NCBI GenBank assembly: GCA_003116975.1 | Contig: BGKB01000318.1 | Location: forward strand, 1-28,325 | Direction: 5' to 3' | Origin: Aurantiochytrium sp. KH105 | Lineage: Eukaryota; Sar; Bigyra; Thraustochytrida; Thraustochytriidae | DNA length: 28,325 nucleotides | In this document: positions 9,271-18,161 of the stretch, piece by piece | How the letters are laid out: the number at the start of each line of letters is the position of its first letter | Position numbering within the stretch: the first letter of the stretch is position 1 | The notes under the pieces: model-generated | Told to the model about the DNA's origin: nothing | What the model saw: the letters and a program-made list of their open reading frames with translations, nothing else | Database searches by the model: none | Program-made: the position numbers and the translations under genes

Positions 9271-9461
9271 ATGGCCCAGGGATCCCTTCGGTCGAAGGCC
9301 TCGGCCCCTGCTCGCAAGAAGGCAACCCGACAGGCGATCAAGGCACAGATTACAAAGCGCAAAAATGGTACGTGATTATTCGCTATGCGATTAGCTTGTC
9401 CGTCGCGTGCTTTTCTTGTTTGTGCGACGACTTGCGCGCGATGAGCATCACTCTCGCGGAA

Positions 9462-9501
<40 letters not shown>

Positions 9502-9875
9502 ATGGTGATGGTGACGATGATGACGATAACGATGAAATGGGGAAATGGGAACTCGATGAAAAGGAATCAATCCGACTAACTCCGGCAAACATTTTCGCGA
9601 TATTTTTCTCTAATTGCACAGCGCCGGTGAAGCGCAAGAAGACCCAGCACCGCGATCCCAAGGCTACCAAGCTCCTGCATGCCAACATTGAGCGTCTTGC
9701 GGCAGCCAAGGCTGTCAAGAACGATGGTCAGCTCTTGCGTATCAAGGAACTGGCCGAAAAGGGTAAGGTGCAGCTGCAGCTCGAGGAGAAGAGCAAACAG
9801 AAGAAGCGGAGCCGGAAGCGCGAGGAGATCGAAGCTTTGCAGCTCGAGAAGGCGCAGCAGCGTCTGCAAAAGTGA
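9271..9875 (+). CDS. UPF0390 / L10K-like small basic protein (two exons)
   Basis: Spliced product of 116 residues from exon 1 (9271-9367) and exon 2 (9622-9875). The N-terminus begins MAQGSLRSKASAPARKKA and continues with a Lys/Arg-rich stretch (KRKNAPVKRKK), then a helical part (LLHANIERLAAAKAV) and a charged Lys/Glu/Gln coil at the end. The MAQG start, the basic block ending in a Pro-Lys-Lys type motif, and the following amphipathic helix resemble the UPF0390/DUF2462 family (human C19orf53, 'leydig cell tumor 10 kDa protein'), a poorly understood family of small basic, probably nuclear or nucleolar proteins. The assignment is by eye. The exon join is supported by GTACGT at the donor, GACTAAC at 9574-9580 as branch site and TTGCACAG at the acceptor; reading on without splicing stops at once in the exon 1 frame (TGA at 9373). 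Confidence 0.65.
9368..9621 (+). other. Intron of the L10K-like gene carrying (CTG)12
   Basis: 254-base GT-AG intron: GTACGT donor, GACTAAC branch-like site 42 bases before the end, TTGCACAG acceptor. It contains twelve uninterrupted CTG units (9466-9501) and then a GAT/GAC-rich stretch. The frame of exon 2 stays open through the entire intron. Confidence 0.75.
9466..9501 (+). repeat. (CTG)12 microsatellite inside an intron
   Basis: Twelve perfect CTG units on the sense strand, followed by GATGGTGATGG repeats. Perfect trinucleotide arrays of this length are prone to length change. Confidence 0.95.
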
Positions 9876-10166
9876 TTGCTTTGATACGTCGATTCGAGGC
9901 ATGTCTTTTGCAAATGGGTCCCGAGTTGGGCACGAGAACTTTTGTGTGAGAAGAGCTAGTGCGAGTCTGGCTGGCTTCTTGCACTGTCCATGATACTTTT
10001 TGTAATGTGATAACTTTCCTTTCTTTCCATGATTGCAGTGAACATCTCTTGGGTATAGAGACTTCATTACTCGATATTGCTTGCGCAGGAATATCATTTT
10101 TAGCTTAGACTGAAGTCGAATGCAATCATTGGGGGAGGAGGGGAGACACACACAGAGGCCATTGTC

Positions 10167-10172
10167 AATAAA
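10167..10172 (+). promoter_or_regulatory. Candidate poly(A) signal of the L10K-like gene
   Basis: AATAAA about 290 bases after the stop, sense strand. Same caution as for any hexamer in an organism whose 3'-end signals are not known. Confidence 0.35.
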
Positions 10173-11312
10173 GACAAATGTCTTAGAGCGCTAAGAAGCA
10201 GGTTTTCTACAGCCATGGTTAAAATGGTGAACGGAGGAAGCAAGAGTTCAAGTTTGACTCATCTCTGGACATGCATGCGACGTGACGTCGCTTCCTAAGA
10301 ATCAGAATCAACTCCACAACAGCATTGCTTGTATTCCATGAACAATGGAGACTCGCTTGCACCGTTTGTTTCGAGCGTATGGACTCTCTCGTCTCCCATT
10401 CGCTCTTTCCCCTTCTTCATCTGTGACTGTTTCTTGCTCAGCAAAGACCACATTGGGTTTGAAAAGAAAATTTAATTTAATTAAAAAAAAAAAAAGAAGA
10501 AGCAGTCTCCGCACTCGCGCACTCTCGCACTCTGCTTGTTTGCGGCCCCAGCAGGCAGATGCGGCGGCAGGAGCGAGGTGAAAGAAGAAGTGTTATGCCA
10601 AGTCCACATCGGCCCGTCCGACGGAGCGCGGCATTGCTTCCTTCCTTCCTTCGTTCCTTCTTTCTTCCATCCTTCCTTCCCGAAGATCCACAAACAGAAA
10701 GAAATCATCCAAGTAGTCATACGATTTCGTCCCGGCCGTCGATCCTGTTTTCCAGGACCTTTACTGTCCACCACATTCTAGGTCTCGATACCCTTCTTCC
10801 CTTCCTTGTCCATTTCTCCGTCCACCGAGCGAGACGGGAGGGTCCCTGGCTCAAGCGAACGGGCTCCTGGGCCGCGCCCAGTTGCTGCTTGACTGAGAGC
10901 GCTCGCCTGCAGCTTCCGCTGCTTCCTCTCAACTCAAAGGTTGCGCCGGTTTGCTTGCCAGTTGCGTTTGCCAGTGCTTTATTTTTTAGGCCTACTTGCT
11001 GCCTTGTTTCATCTGGAAGTATAGCCTATAGTATGTTCTTGTAGTCTCGACCGCCCGGCGGAGTCCTAGACCTCTCCTAGGCGCTGCGCTAACACCCCAG
11101 CCTCGTGCGGATTCCGCGCCGTGACCGCGGGACCCCCATGTACCGCCTTAATTCTGGTTCTCGCGTAAGGTAGTTTTCTTGGTTGCGGGCTCCCGCTTAG
11201 GGATTCCTAGCAATTTTCTAGTTAAAACGCGACGACGGGGCGCGACGAGGGGGGGGGGCGGGCCCCAGTGGGACACACGGCGAGCATCCAGAGGGCTCGC
11301 AAGAACCAGGAA

Positions 11313-11374
11313 CTCTGCTCTGCTCTGCTCTGCTCTGCTCTGCGCTCTGCTCTGCGCTCTGCTCTGCTCTGCTC
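11313..11374 (+). repeat. (CTCTG)n pentanucleotide array
   Basis: About twelve units with two GCTCTG-type interruptions, at the start of the GC-extreme block upstream of the gene at 12257. Confidence 0.9.
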
Positions 11375-12256
11375 CGCGCGGCGGCGCTCTGCGCGGGGGT
11401 GCTGCGCTGCCGCGCTCCGCCTGCTGCTGCTGCTGCGCGGCGGCGGGGCTGGGCCCGTTCGGCAGGGGCGCGGCGCTGCGGCTGGGTCCACGCATGCGGA
11501 GAACCCCTCCTCTTGGGCGCGGTGCGCGGAATCGTGGCGTCGCGGGCGCGCGGGTGGCGCAAGTGCGNCTCGCTCGCGCCCGCGCGCGCCCGGCCGCCCG
11601 CCGCGTGCAGGCCCGCGGCCGTGCCCGCCCGCGCGCAGGGCTCGCCCGGCCCCGCGCGGACCCGCGCCGCCCCCCTCCCTCGGTCGGTCCCGGCGATCCG
11701 GGCCGAGGCGAGGCCGGGCAGGAAGCAGGAGAGCGAAGCAGCGGCGGCAGGCAGGCAGGCAGGCGCAGCAGAGAGGGCGAGCGCAGCAGCGCAGCGCAGC
11801 AGCGCGGCGGCGAGGACGCGGCGAGGAGCCCCGCGCAGGCCACGGAGGCCCGCGGGCTGCAGCAGGCAGGCGGCCAGGCAGGCGGCCAGGCAGGAAGGAG
11901 AGGAGAAGGCGAGCCGTGGAGCGGTCCGGCCCGCCGGGTTCGCGCAGAGGCAGAGCAAGCCAGGGCAAGGCAGCCAGGGCAAAGCAGGGCAGAGCAGAGC
12001 TCCCGCGGAAGGTGGAGACAAGCAGGGCCCCGAAGATTCCCCCGAGCGAGCTAGCGAGCACGCAAGCAAGCAGGCGAGCAAGCAGGCAAGCGAGCGAGCA
12101 CGAGACGGCCCGGTCCCGCCAGGCCCGGCAGCTGAGCAAGGCGGCAGGATCCCGGCCGCGTAGAGCTCACGCAGGCAAGATCTCGCGCGCGCGAGCGGAC
12201 GAGCGAGCGAGAGTGAACGAGCGAGTGAGAGAGCGAGCGGAACGGAACGTGCGAGG

Positions 12257-13909
12257 ATGCCGTCCCAAAAGGAGAACCCGGCCTTTGTCGCCATGTACAA
12301 GCAGGAATTCGGCCTGCACGTGGTTTGGCAAAAGGTGAGTCTCGAGGACCTGGCGGAGCACGAGAATTATTTCCACGGGAGATGTCCAGACAGCATGCTG
12401 GCCAAAGGGGTTAAGAACTTTCTGGACTGCCTGTGCGACACGGACGAGGAGGCAGCGCGCCGCGATGCGGTTCTCAAGTACGGCGGCCACGTCGCGCGGG
12501 CGCTCTTTGTGAGCAGCATGCCCGAGACCGTACGCGTGGCTTGCTTCGAATACATGCTGCACAGCAGAATGTGCTTCAAACTTCGCAACAACGGCAACGG
12601 GTTCTACGTCAAGGCCCTCAAGGACTGGCTCTACTCGCAAACGTTTCACAAGTACGTGGAGCGCTGGATCGCCTTTGGGACCACGTTCAAGGTCTCCACG
12701 CAGTCCGGCTCGCGTAAGGGCCAGAAGCGCGGTCGAGCCTCGGCCAAGAACTCATCGGCGCCACCATCGGCGGCCGCGGCTGCAGCGGCTGCAGCAGCCA
12801 CCGCGGCGGCCGCGGCAGCGGGTGGCAGCCCAGCGACCTCGCCGAGCGCCGGAGTTCTTGGCGTTTCTGCGGGCCCTGCCTCCGCCTTTGCGAGCGGGCA
12901 TGCGAACTTTTCCGGTCCCGCCGCAGGTGGTTACTCAGGCGCGGAGGACGGCAGCGGCGCCGGCAGCGGCGCCGGCGCCGGCGACGACGACTCGGAACGT
13001 GCCTCGCGCAACGGCGGGGGATCGTCGACCCGGGGATCTCGAGGCGGACGCGGCCGAGGAGGTGCGTCCAATGGTAACGGCGCGAAGGGACGCAAGCGCC
13101 AGGCCCAAGAGAGCTCTGGCCTTGGCGCGTCAGGATTCGCGAGCATCAAGATCCCGGTATTTGGCGCATCCGACAACGAGGAGGACCACCAGAGTGGAGG
13201 TCATCTCGAGCTCGGAAGTGGCGGTCATGGACACACCCCTGATGATGCCGTGGCAGATGCAGAGGCAGAGGCGGAAACCGAGCTGATCGACAGTGAGGGA
13301 ATGGGCGACGAGGACGCACACGTGCCCCTAAAGCTTCAGGTGCGGCAGCTGAAGCGGCGGTTCGTGATGCAAGAGTCGACCCTGCAGGTCCTTCAGTCTC
13401 GCTTCACGCTTTTGGAGCGCGTCAATATGCAGCAGCAAGCCATCATCAATCAGCTTGTTTCTCAGGCGGTCATGCAGGCAAAGGTGCAAGCTGACATGCA
13501 GCAAGTCCAAGTGCATGAACAGATGAATGACATGCGGTCTGACCCTTGCGTTGTCAAGTCTCACATGCTTTCGCAGCCGCAGTCGCAGCCGCAGCCGCAG
13601 CAGCCTCAGCAGCAATCTCGACAGCTCTCCGAGCAGCAGTCTCAGCAGACCTCAATGCAAGTGGACCGTCCGGCGGCCGTCAAGGCAGAAGGGACTGTGG
13701 CCGAGCACACCAAGTTCGCGCCAGTGAATTCGGCTTTGCCCAACGTTGCGGCTGCGCCTTCTTCCACGCCACTGACGTCGCCGTCAGGAGGTCCACAGCA
13801 GCCACCGCAGCAATCTCAAACGGACGGGATAAACTTGGTGCAGTCTCAGTCACAGTCGCAGCCGCAGGCACAGACTACGACCGAGGCTGTCGCTGCGTTG
13901 GCACAGTAG
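12257..13909 (+). CDS. Unknown protein: N-terminal helical domain, RGG, coiled coil, Gln-rich tail
   Basis: 550 residues, intronless, ATG in a good context. I do not recognise the family. Residues 1-150 look like a globular, mainly helical domain with conserved-looking Trp, Cys and Phe (FGLHVVWQKVSLEDLAEHENY at 18-38 in part, MCFKLRNNGNGFYVKALKDW at 105-124). A basic patch (RKGQKRGRASAK, 153-164) could be a nuclear localisation signal. Then come a poly-Ala run (172-188), a Gly/Ala/Ser linker, an RGG-like stretch (about 255-270), an acidic segment, a probable coiled coil (about 358-425, LQVRQLKRRF onward, leucine/glutamine heptads) and Gln/Ser-rich tails (about 438-467 and 513-549). This layout resembles nuclear transcription or RNA-binding regulators, but no DNA-binding fold can be named. 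The poly-Ala and Gln parts use mixed codons. Confidence 0.8.
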   Translation: MPSQKENPAFVAMYKQEFGLHVVWQKVSLEDLAEHENYFHGRCPDSMLAKGVKNFLDCLCDTDEEAARRDAVLKYGGHVARALFVSSMPETVRVACFEYMLHSRMCFKLRNNGNGFYVKALKDWLYSQTFHKYVERWIAFGTTFKVSTQSGSRKGQKRGRASAKNSSAPPSAAAAAAAAAATAAAAAAGGSPATSPSAGVLGVSAGPASAFASGHANFSGPAAGGYSGAEDGSGAGSGAGAGDDDSERASRNGGGSSTRGSRGGRGRGGASNGNGAKGRKRQAQESSGLGASGFASIKIPVFGASDNEEDHQSGGHLELGSGGHGHTPDDAVADAEAEAETELIDSEGMGDEDAHVPLKLQVRQLKRRFVMQESTLQVLQSRFTLLERVNMQQQAIINQLVSQAVMQAKVQADMQQVQVHEQMNDMRSDPCVVKSHMLSQPQSQPQPQQPQQQSRQLSEQQSQQTSMQVDRPAAVKAEGTVAEHTKFAPVNSALPNVAAAPSSTPLTSPSGGPQQPPQQSQTDGINLVQSQSQSQPQAQTTTEAVAALAQ

Positions 13910-15304
13910 AATTGGGGTTCTTGTCATGTTCTTGTTATTCTTGTGCAGAAACCAGGGACGGTCACGATAATTCTACTGTTGCCATCACATCACCTATACT
14001 TCGCCATCATCAGAGATTGGAAAGGAGAAAAAGAAAAGAAAAAAGAGACAAGGTAAACGAAAAGGAAAAGGAAAGGAAAAAGAGGAGACGCAGTGTTGCG
14101 GACGTGCTGCCTCAAGGCATGTTGCGCCCGGCTCTGGCCCCATCCGGTCTTCAATTTATCAACAACTATTGTTCCACATTCATTGCGGCCTGACTACCCA
14201 CCCGCAGTCATCGGAGCGAAAAAAAAAACAAAAAAAAAACAGTACGAACGCCAAACTTTGGGTCAGATTGGCCTGCGCATCCTTAATTACGGGAAACGCT
14301 TTCTGTTGGCTGTCTGGCTGGCTTTTTGCAGCGACAGCTGCCATTCAGAAAGACCAAAAAAAAAATCGAACAAAGGAAAAAAATTGCACATGCACATTAC
14401 AATGTCTCTTGTCTTGCTTGGATGGAATCAACTTCTTGTTTAAAAGGGGGAATATCTTGGCAGCTGCGTGCGATGACCATGACGATTGTGGCGATGGCAA
14501 TGGCCCTAGCACTCGGACTCCCACTCGCATTGGCGATGATGTTGCGGGATACTTTGGTTCTTGAACGATCCAAGCAGACCAGCCGGCGCGCTCACTCGCC
14601 CGCTCGTTCGATAGCTAAGAAAAGTAAAAAGAACCTGACCAAGATGTTTGAAAATCCGGATTGATTGTCAGTGAGTGAGCATAGGTAGTAAACGAATGTG
14701 CACATTACAAAGCTTCTTGTCTTGATTCGTTTTTTATTATGAATTCTTATGAGTCGTTGACACTTGCGATGGCCAGAGCGGCGGCGGCGGCGGTGACAGC
14801 TTACCTTAGCTTTTCGGAACGCGTATGAAGGGGACGCACAGGCTGGCTGAGAGGTTGAGGAAAAAGAGAACAATGTCGTCAACATCGATGGCAGCACGTC
14901 TTTGGTTCTTGGAAGCGTGATGAGTGAGCCGCCGCTGCGGACTTCGGCAGTCAACGCGTGTACCAACGGTGAGCGAAAGTGGAATGTAAGAGAGTGCTTC
15001 GGCGAAGGAAAGAGAAACGGCCAGGCCAAAAGCGATCTGGAAAGTCTGGGAACCGACTTGGCCGCTCCTATCAACGGGGAGGGGGGAAGGGGGGGGGGGA
15101 CAGGAAGGCGCAAGGAGAAAAAGCCTCGGGTACAGGGGACCTCATCGGCAGCTTCGTTCCAGACGATAGGCCAAGGCTCAAAGACAGGTAAGAAACGGCG
15201 GACCAGCAGGATTCGGCTTGCGAAAACGAGCGAACCAGGGCAAACGTTGGCGCGCAACAGAGGACGGGTCAAGCAAGACCCTGCCGGGGAAACCTGGAAC
15301 GCAA
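13910..15304. other. Intergenic region between convergent genes
   Basis: The unknown gene and the Rab gene converge here. Contents: a purine-rich run (14022-14095, AGGAAAAG-type), A-rich runs near 14220 and 14355, TTTATT at 14733-14738 (AATAAA on the minus strand, a possible distant poly(A) signal for the Rab gene), a (GGC)n patch near 14780, and a G-run cluster at 15076-15100. The open frames of up to 226 codons show no recognisable protein. Confidence 0.6.
15076..15100 (+). other. G-run cluster, G-quadruplex candidate
   Basis: Runs of 4, 6 and 11 G separated by A and AA. The 11-G run can supply two tetrad tracts, so four G-tracts with short loops are available. On the Rab sense strand this is C-rich and would lie in its 3' UTR or just beyond. 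Confidence 0.6.
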
Positions 15305-16512
15305 TTACTTGCCACAGGCGCAGCCGCCGCCGCTGGACTTGCCGTCGTGAAGCTCGATACCACGATTCTGGTTCGTGTTAGGGCGCTGCGGCCTGTTGTT
15401 CGAGCCGTCCTGCAGGAGACGGTCCTTGACGTGCTTGGCGACAGCCTCGAAAGCCTGCTTGACGTTGATGTCCTGCTTGGCACTGGCCTCGAAAAAGTTA
15501 TCAATGCCAAACTCTTGCGCCAGCTTGCGGCCTTCCTCCGTGCTGACCACGCGCTCCGATGGATCAACGTCAGCTTTGTTGCCAATGAGCACCTTGCTAA
15601 TATTGCTCTCCGCGTGATTTGAGATTTGGCCCATCCAGTTCGCGATGTTGTCGAAGGAACCTCTGTCCGTCACATCATAGACGAGCAGGATGCCCTGGGC
15701 TCCGCGGAAGTACGACGTCGTGATGGTGCGGAAGCGCTCCTGACCAGCCGTATCCTGTGAATTTTTGTTGTTGTGAGTGAGTCGAACCGAGCCGCGACGG
15801 GACAAAACCATGCATACGTCAGTCAGTCAGTCGATCAGTCAAATGACAGTTTGTTGGGGTTTCAAGAGTGAGCGGATGCCGCCATCCTCATCCTCATCGT
15901 CATTCCCCTTTTCCAAGATGAAAAGCTGATACAACGTACCCAAATCTGAAGCTTGATTGTCTTGTCGTCAAGCACAATCGTCTTGATCTTGAAATCTGTG
16001 AGACGAAATCGGAGTGAAAGAGAGAGAGAGAAACAGAGAGCACGTTAGTCGAGATCCATCATGATTTGTGCGCAGAATTGATCCGCGAGGTCCTCTCCTT
16101 TCTCGTGTGTTTGCTTTTTCCTTTCCTTTCCTCTCCTCTCGTTTTTTTTTTTAATCTGACCCATGCGGCGCACGGAGAGCCAAAGAGAAAGAGAGATGCA
16201 GGCAAGATTGCAGGCAGGCAAGATTGCAGGCAGGCAGAAAGGGAGGCAGAAAGGCAGACAACCCGAGAGACGAGGAAAGGAAAGCAAACAAGAAAGAAAA
16301 GGACTGCGAGCGAGCGAGCGAGCGAGCGAGATAGCGCGATCCGAAGGTGATGGGGACTTACCGATACCGATGGTGGTGATGAAGGTGGGGCTGAAGGAGT
16401 CGTTGGCGTATCGAAGCAAGAGGCAGGTCTTACCGACGCCACTGTCGCCGATCATGAGGAGCTTGATTTGGATGTCAAAGTTCGCATTGGCTGCGCTGCG
16501 GCTGAGTGCCAT
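15305..16512 (-). CDS. Rab8/Sec4-like small GTPase (three exons)
   Basis: Exons on the minus strand: 16512-16362, 15995-15940 and 15754-15305, giving 218 residues. All G motifs are present: P-loop GDSGVGKT (22-29), switch I with TIGIDFKIKT, which is the Rab8/Rab10/Sec4 type, DTAGQ (70-74), NKAD (128-131) and EASAK (158-162). RabF-like features ([21 protein letters not shown]) are clear. Rab8/Sec4 proteins drive post-Golgi secretory vesicles to the plasma membrane and act with the exocyst. Introns: GTAAGT...CACAG (phase 1, within switch I) and GTACGT...TTCACAG (phase 0, just before DTAGQ). The tail ends in GGGCACGK, with cysteines at 214 and 216 followed by two residues, so the prenylation motif is not the usual terminal CXC or CC. 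Confidence is high for Rab, good for the Rab8 subfamily. Confidence 0.93.
15755..15939 (-). other. Rab gene intron 2
   Basis: 185 bases, GTACGT donor and TTCACAG acceptor, phase 0. Its middle holds a short GACT repeat that yields several CTGAC branch-site-like motifs on the sense strand. Confidence 0.85.
15996..16361 (-). other. Rab gene intron 1
   Basis: 366 bases, GTAAGT donor and CACAG acceptor, phase 1. It is packed with simple sequence: GCGA repeats (16306-16330), GCAGGCA runs (16197-16260), and a T-rich pyrimidine tract on the plus strand near 16105-16153. Confidence 0.85.
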
Positions 16513-16823
16513 CGTCCCTGGCTAGCTTGCCTGTCGGCTCGCGCTACAAACGACGCGGGGCGAGCGAAGAAAGCGAAAAGGAGAGGGAAGGGAAAGGAAC
16601 AGAGAGTTCGCGTTCCTGGTCAGGGACGCTGACGAGCCGCCTGGGTTGTCGCGCGCTCGAGGCACGCGGGCAGGTGAAGGCGGCGCGGGAGCGGTCGCTC
16701 GAAGGCTGGCGTGCGCCGGGACGTCCGGGCTGCCGCTGGTCTCCGCGGGGTGCAGAGCGCGCTGCCGTGGCACAAGCAAACGAGCACCGGCTCGCGCGGA
16801 GAGACTCTGCTTGTCTGAGACGG

Positions 16824-16828
16824 AGAAA

Positions 16829-16860
<32 letters not shown>

Positions 16861-16874
16861 AGGAAAGAAAAAGA
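16824..16874 (+). repeat. (GAAA)n microsatellite
   Basis: About ten GAAA units with a few variants. On the Rab sense strand it reads TTTC, within about 360 bases of the start codon. Confidence 0.92.
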
Positions 16875-16994
16875 GGGAGAGAGGGAAAGAAAGAAGAAGA
16901 AGCGCGGTCGCTGACGCGGGCGCAGGCGCGAGGGCGCGAGGCTTGGCCGCGCGGCTGCCTTGCGCGCTGCGGCGGACCTGCGCGCGAGCGGGCT

Positions 16995-17024
16995 GGCGGC
17001 GGCGGCGGCGGCGGCGTGCGTACG

Positions 17025-17059
<35 letters not shown>
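16995..17059 (+). repeat. (GGC)n followed by (CGTG)n
   Basis: About seven GGC units run directly into about eleven CGTG units with one CGTA variant. Confidence 0.92.
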
Positions 17060-17124
17060 TCTTCCGGGTCCTGAGTCTGAGCGCGTTGCTGCTTCGCTGC
17101 TAGCTTTTGCTTCTCGCTCTCCGT

Positions 17125-17125
17125 C

Positions 17126-17216
<91 letters not shown>
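17125..17216 (+). repeat. (TCTG)n tetranucleotide array
   Basis: About 22 units, nearly perfect, with a single TTTG variant near the right end. The longest tetranucleotide array in the window. Confidence 0.95.
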
Positions 17217-17238
17217 ACCTCCTCTTACTACTGGTAAT

Positions 17239-17302
17239 ACCTGCCTGCCTGCCTGCCTGCTTCTTTCTTTTCTTCCTTCCTCTCCTTCTTTCTTTCTTTC
17301 CT

Positions 17303-17333
<31 letters not shown>

Positions 17334-17363
17334 CCGCCTGCCTGCCTGCCTGCCTGCCTGCCT
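17239..17363 (+). repeat. (CCTG)n - (CTTT)n - (GCCT)n compound microsatellite
   Basis: CCTG units at 17239-17261, CTTT units at 17285-17333 and GCCT units at 17337-17363, so a CTTT array is flanked on both sides by a CCTG-type array. Confidence 0.9.
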
Positions 17364-17685
17364 AGTTGGCCGCTAGCAATGCTTAGCCTTATGATACCGG
17401 CCGCCTTTACCCGTCTGTCCACACTGTCTATTCCGCCTGTGTGACTCGGACTCGGCCCGCTTGCACTGTAGACGCGCCAGCCTGCTCTCCTTCGCTGGTG
17501 GGTCGCTGTGCGTCTGACTGACAGAGAGTCGCTCGTGGTCGCGCTGCCTGTTTGACTGACTGACTGACAGTGACTGTCGTGTCGGCCTATCTCCGCGCCG
17601 CCCTCCCTCACGTCCAACTTGCTTCCGCTTTTTCCGATTTTTTCTGTCTCTCCTTCTCCCCTTCCAGCCTGAGTGCTGCCAGCTG

Positions 17686-17809
17686 TTTCTTCTTTTCTTT
17701 TTTTCTTTTTTCTTTTTTCTTTTTTTTTCATTTCTTCTTTTTTCTTTTCTTTGCCTTGCCTTGCCTTGCCTTGCCTTGCCTTGCCTTGTCTGATCTTGCC
17801 TTGCCTTGT
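17686..17809 (+). repeat. Pyrimidine tract and (GCCTT)n array
   Basis: A TTTTC-rich polypyrimidine tract (17686-17750) leads into about eleven GCCTT units (17751-17809) with one TGATC interruption. Confidence 0.9.
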
Positions 17810-18129
17810 TCGGCACGTCGAGTTTTCCCCTCCCTGCTTTGACTGACAGCAAAATAAAAAGGCAAGAATAGCACTCACCTCTTTATCTCTTATGCATTCG
17901 AAGTTTCCTCGCCCGGCGTACGGTTCCCAGTGTGCCCCTCCGCGCGCTCGGCGCAAGTGAGCGCATCCCGGCCACAAAGTCGACCATCGCCAGGAAGCGC
18001 AGCTGCTGGGGTCACGCTGCACGTTTTCTGCGCCGTTACACCGCGCCAGCGAGGCGCTGATCGATCGATCCTCTCAATGGTTCTGCCCAGAATCATCTCT
18101 CGCCTCGATCCAGCCAGGCCGCCTAAGCA

Positions 18130-18161
18130 AGGCCAGGCCAGGCCAGGCCAGGCCAGGCCAG
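18130..18161 (+). repeat. (CCAGG)n pentanucleotide array
   Basis: Six units, perfect. Confidence 0.9.

Larger units (their letters stand above)
9876..12256. other. Long gene-free region, GC-extreme on the right
   Basis: No gene is supported. 9876-10170 is the probable 3' UTR of the L10K-like gene. 10470-10700 is AT-rich with an A run (10484-10497) and TTCC repeats (10641-10680). From about 11040 GC rises steeply. 11220-12250 is close to all G and C in places, with a G10 run near 11250, a (CTCTG)n array, an ambiguous base at 11568, GGCA repeats, and GAGC/AAGCAGG-type repeats from 11950 to 12240 that probably lie in the promoter and 5' UTR of the gene at 12257. The long open frames here (up to 360 codons on both strands) are low-complexity Arg/Ala/Pro/Gly/Ser products of GC content. 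Confidence 0.65.

Noticed and set aside
9368..9621. C/D box snoRNA in the L10K-like intron (ATGATGA present)
   Set aside because: No CTGA D box at suitable distance and no terminal stem.
11045..11100. tRNA-like segment with a 5-bp stem and 7-base loop (CCTAG / CTAGG) and an A-box-like TAGCGCAGCG on the minus strand
   Set aside because: Loop lacks the T33 expected before the anticodon, the T-arm is incomplete (GGTCGAGAC rather than GGTTCGANNCC) and no acceptor stem pairs.
11148..12338. Overlapping open frames of 230-360 codons on both strands
   Set aside because: Arg/Ala/Pro/Ser/Gly low-complexity in every frame, interrupted by N, and explained by extreme GC content and few stops.
14592..15381. 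226-codon minus and 159-codon plus frames
   Set aside because: Mutually overlapping, no domain, no start context; lie in the 3' region of the Rab gene.
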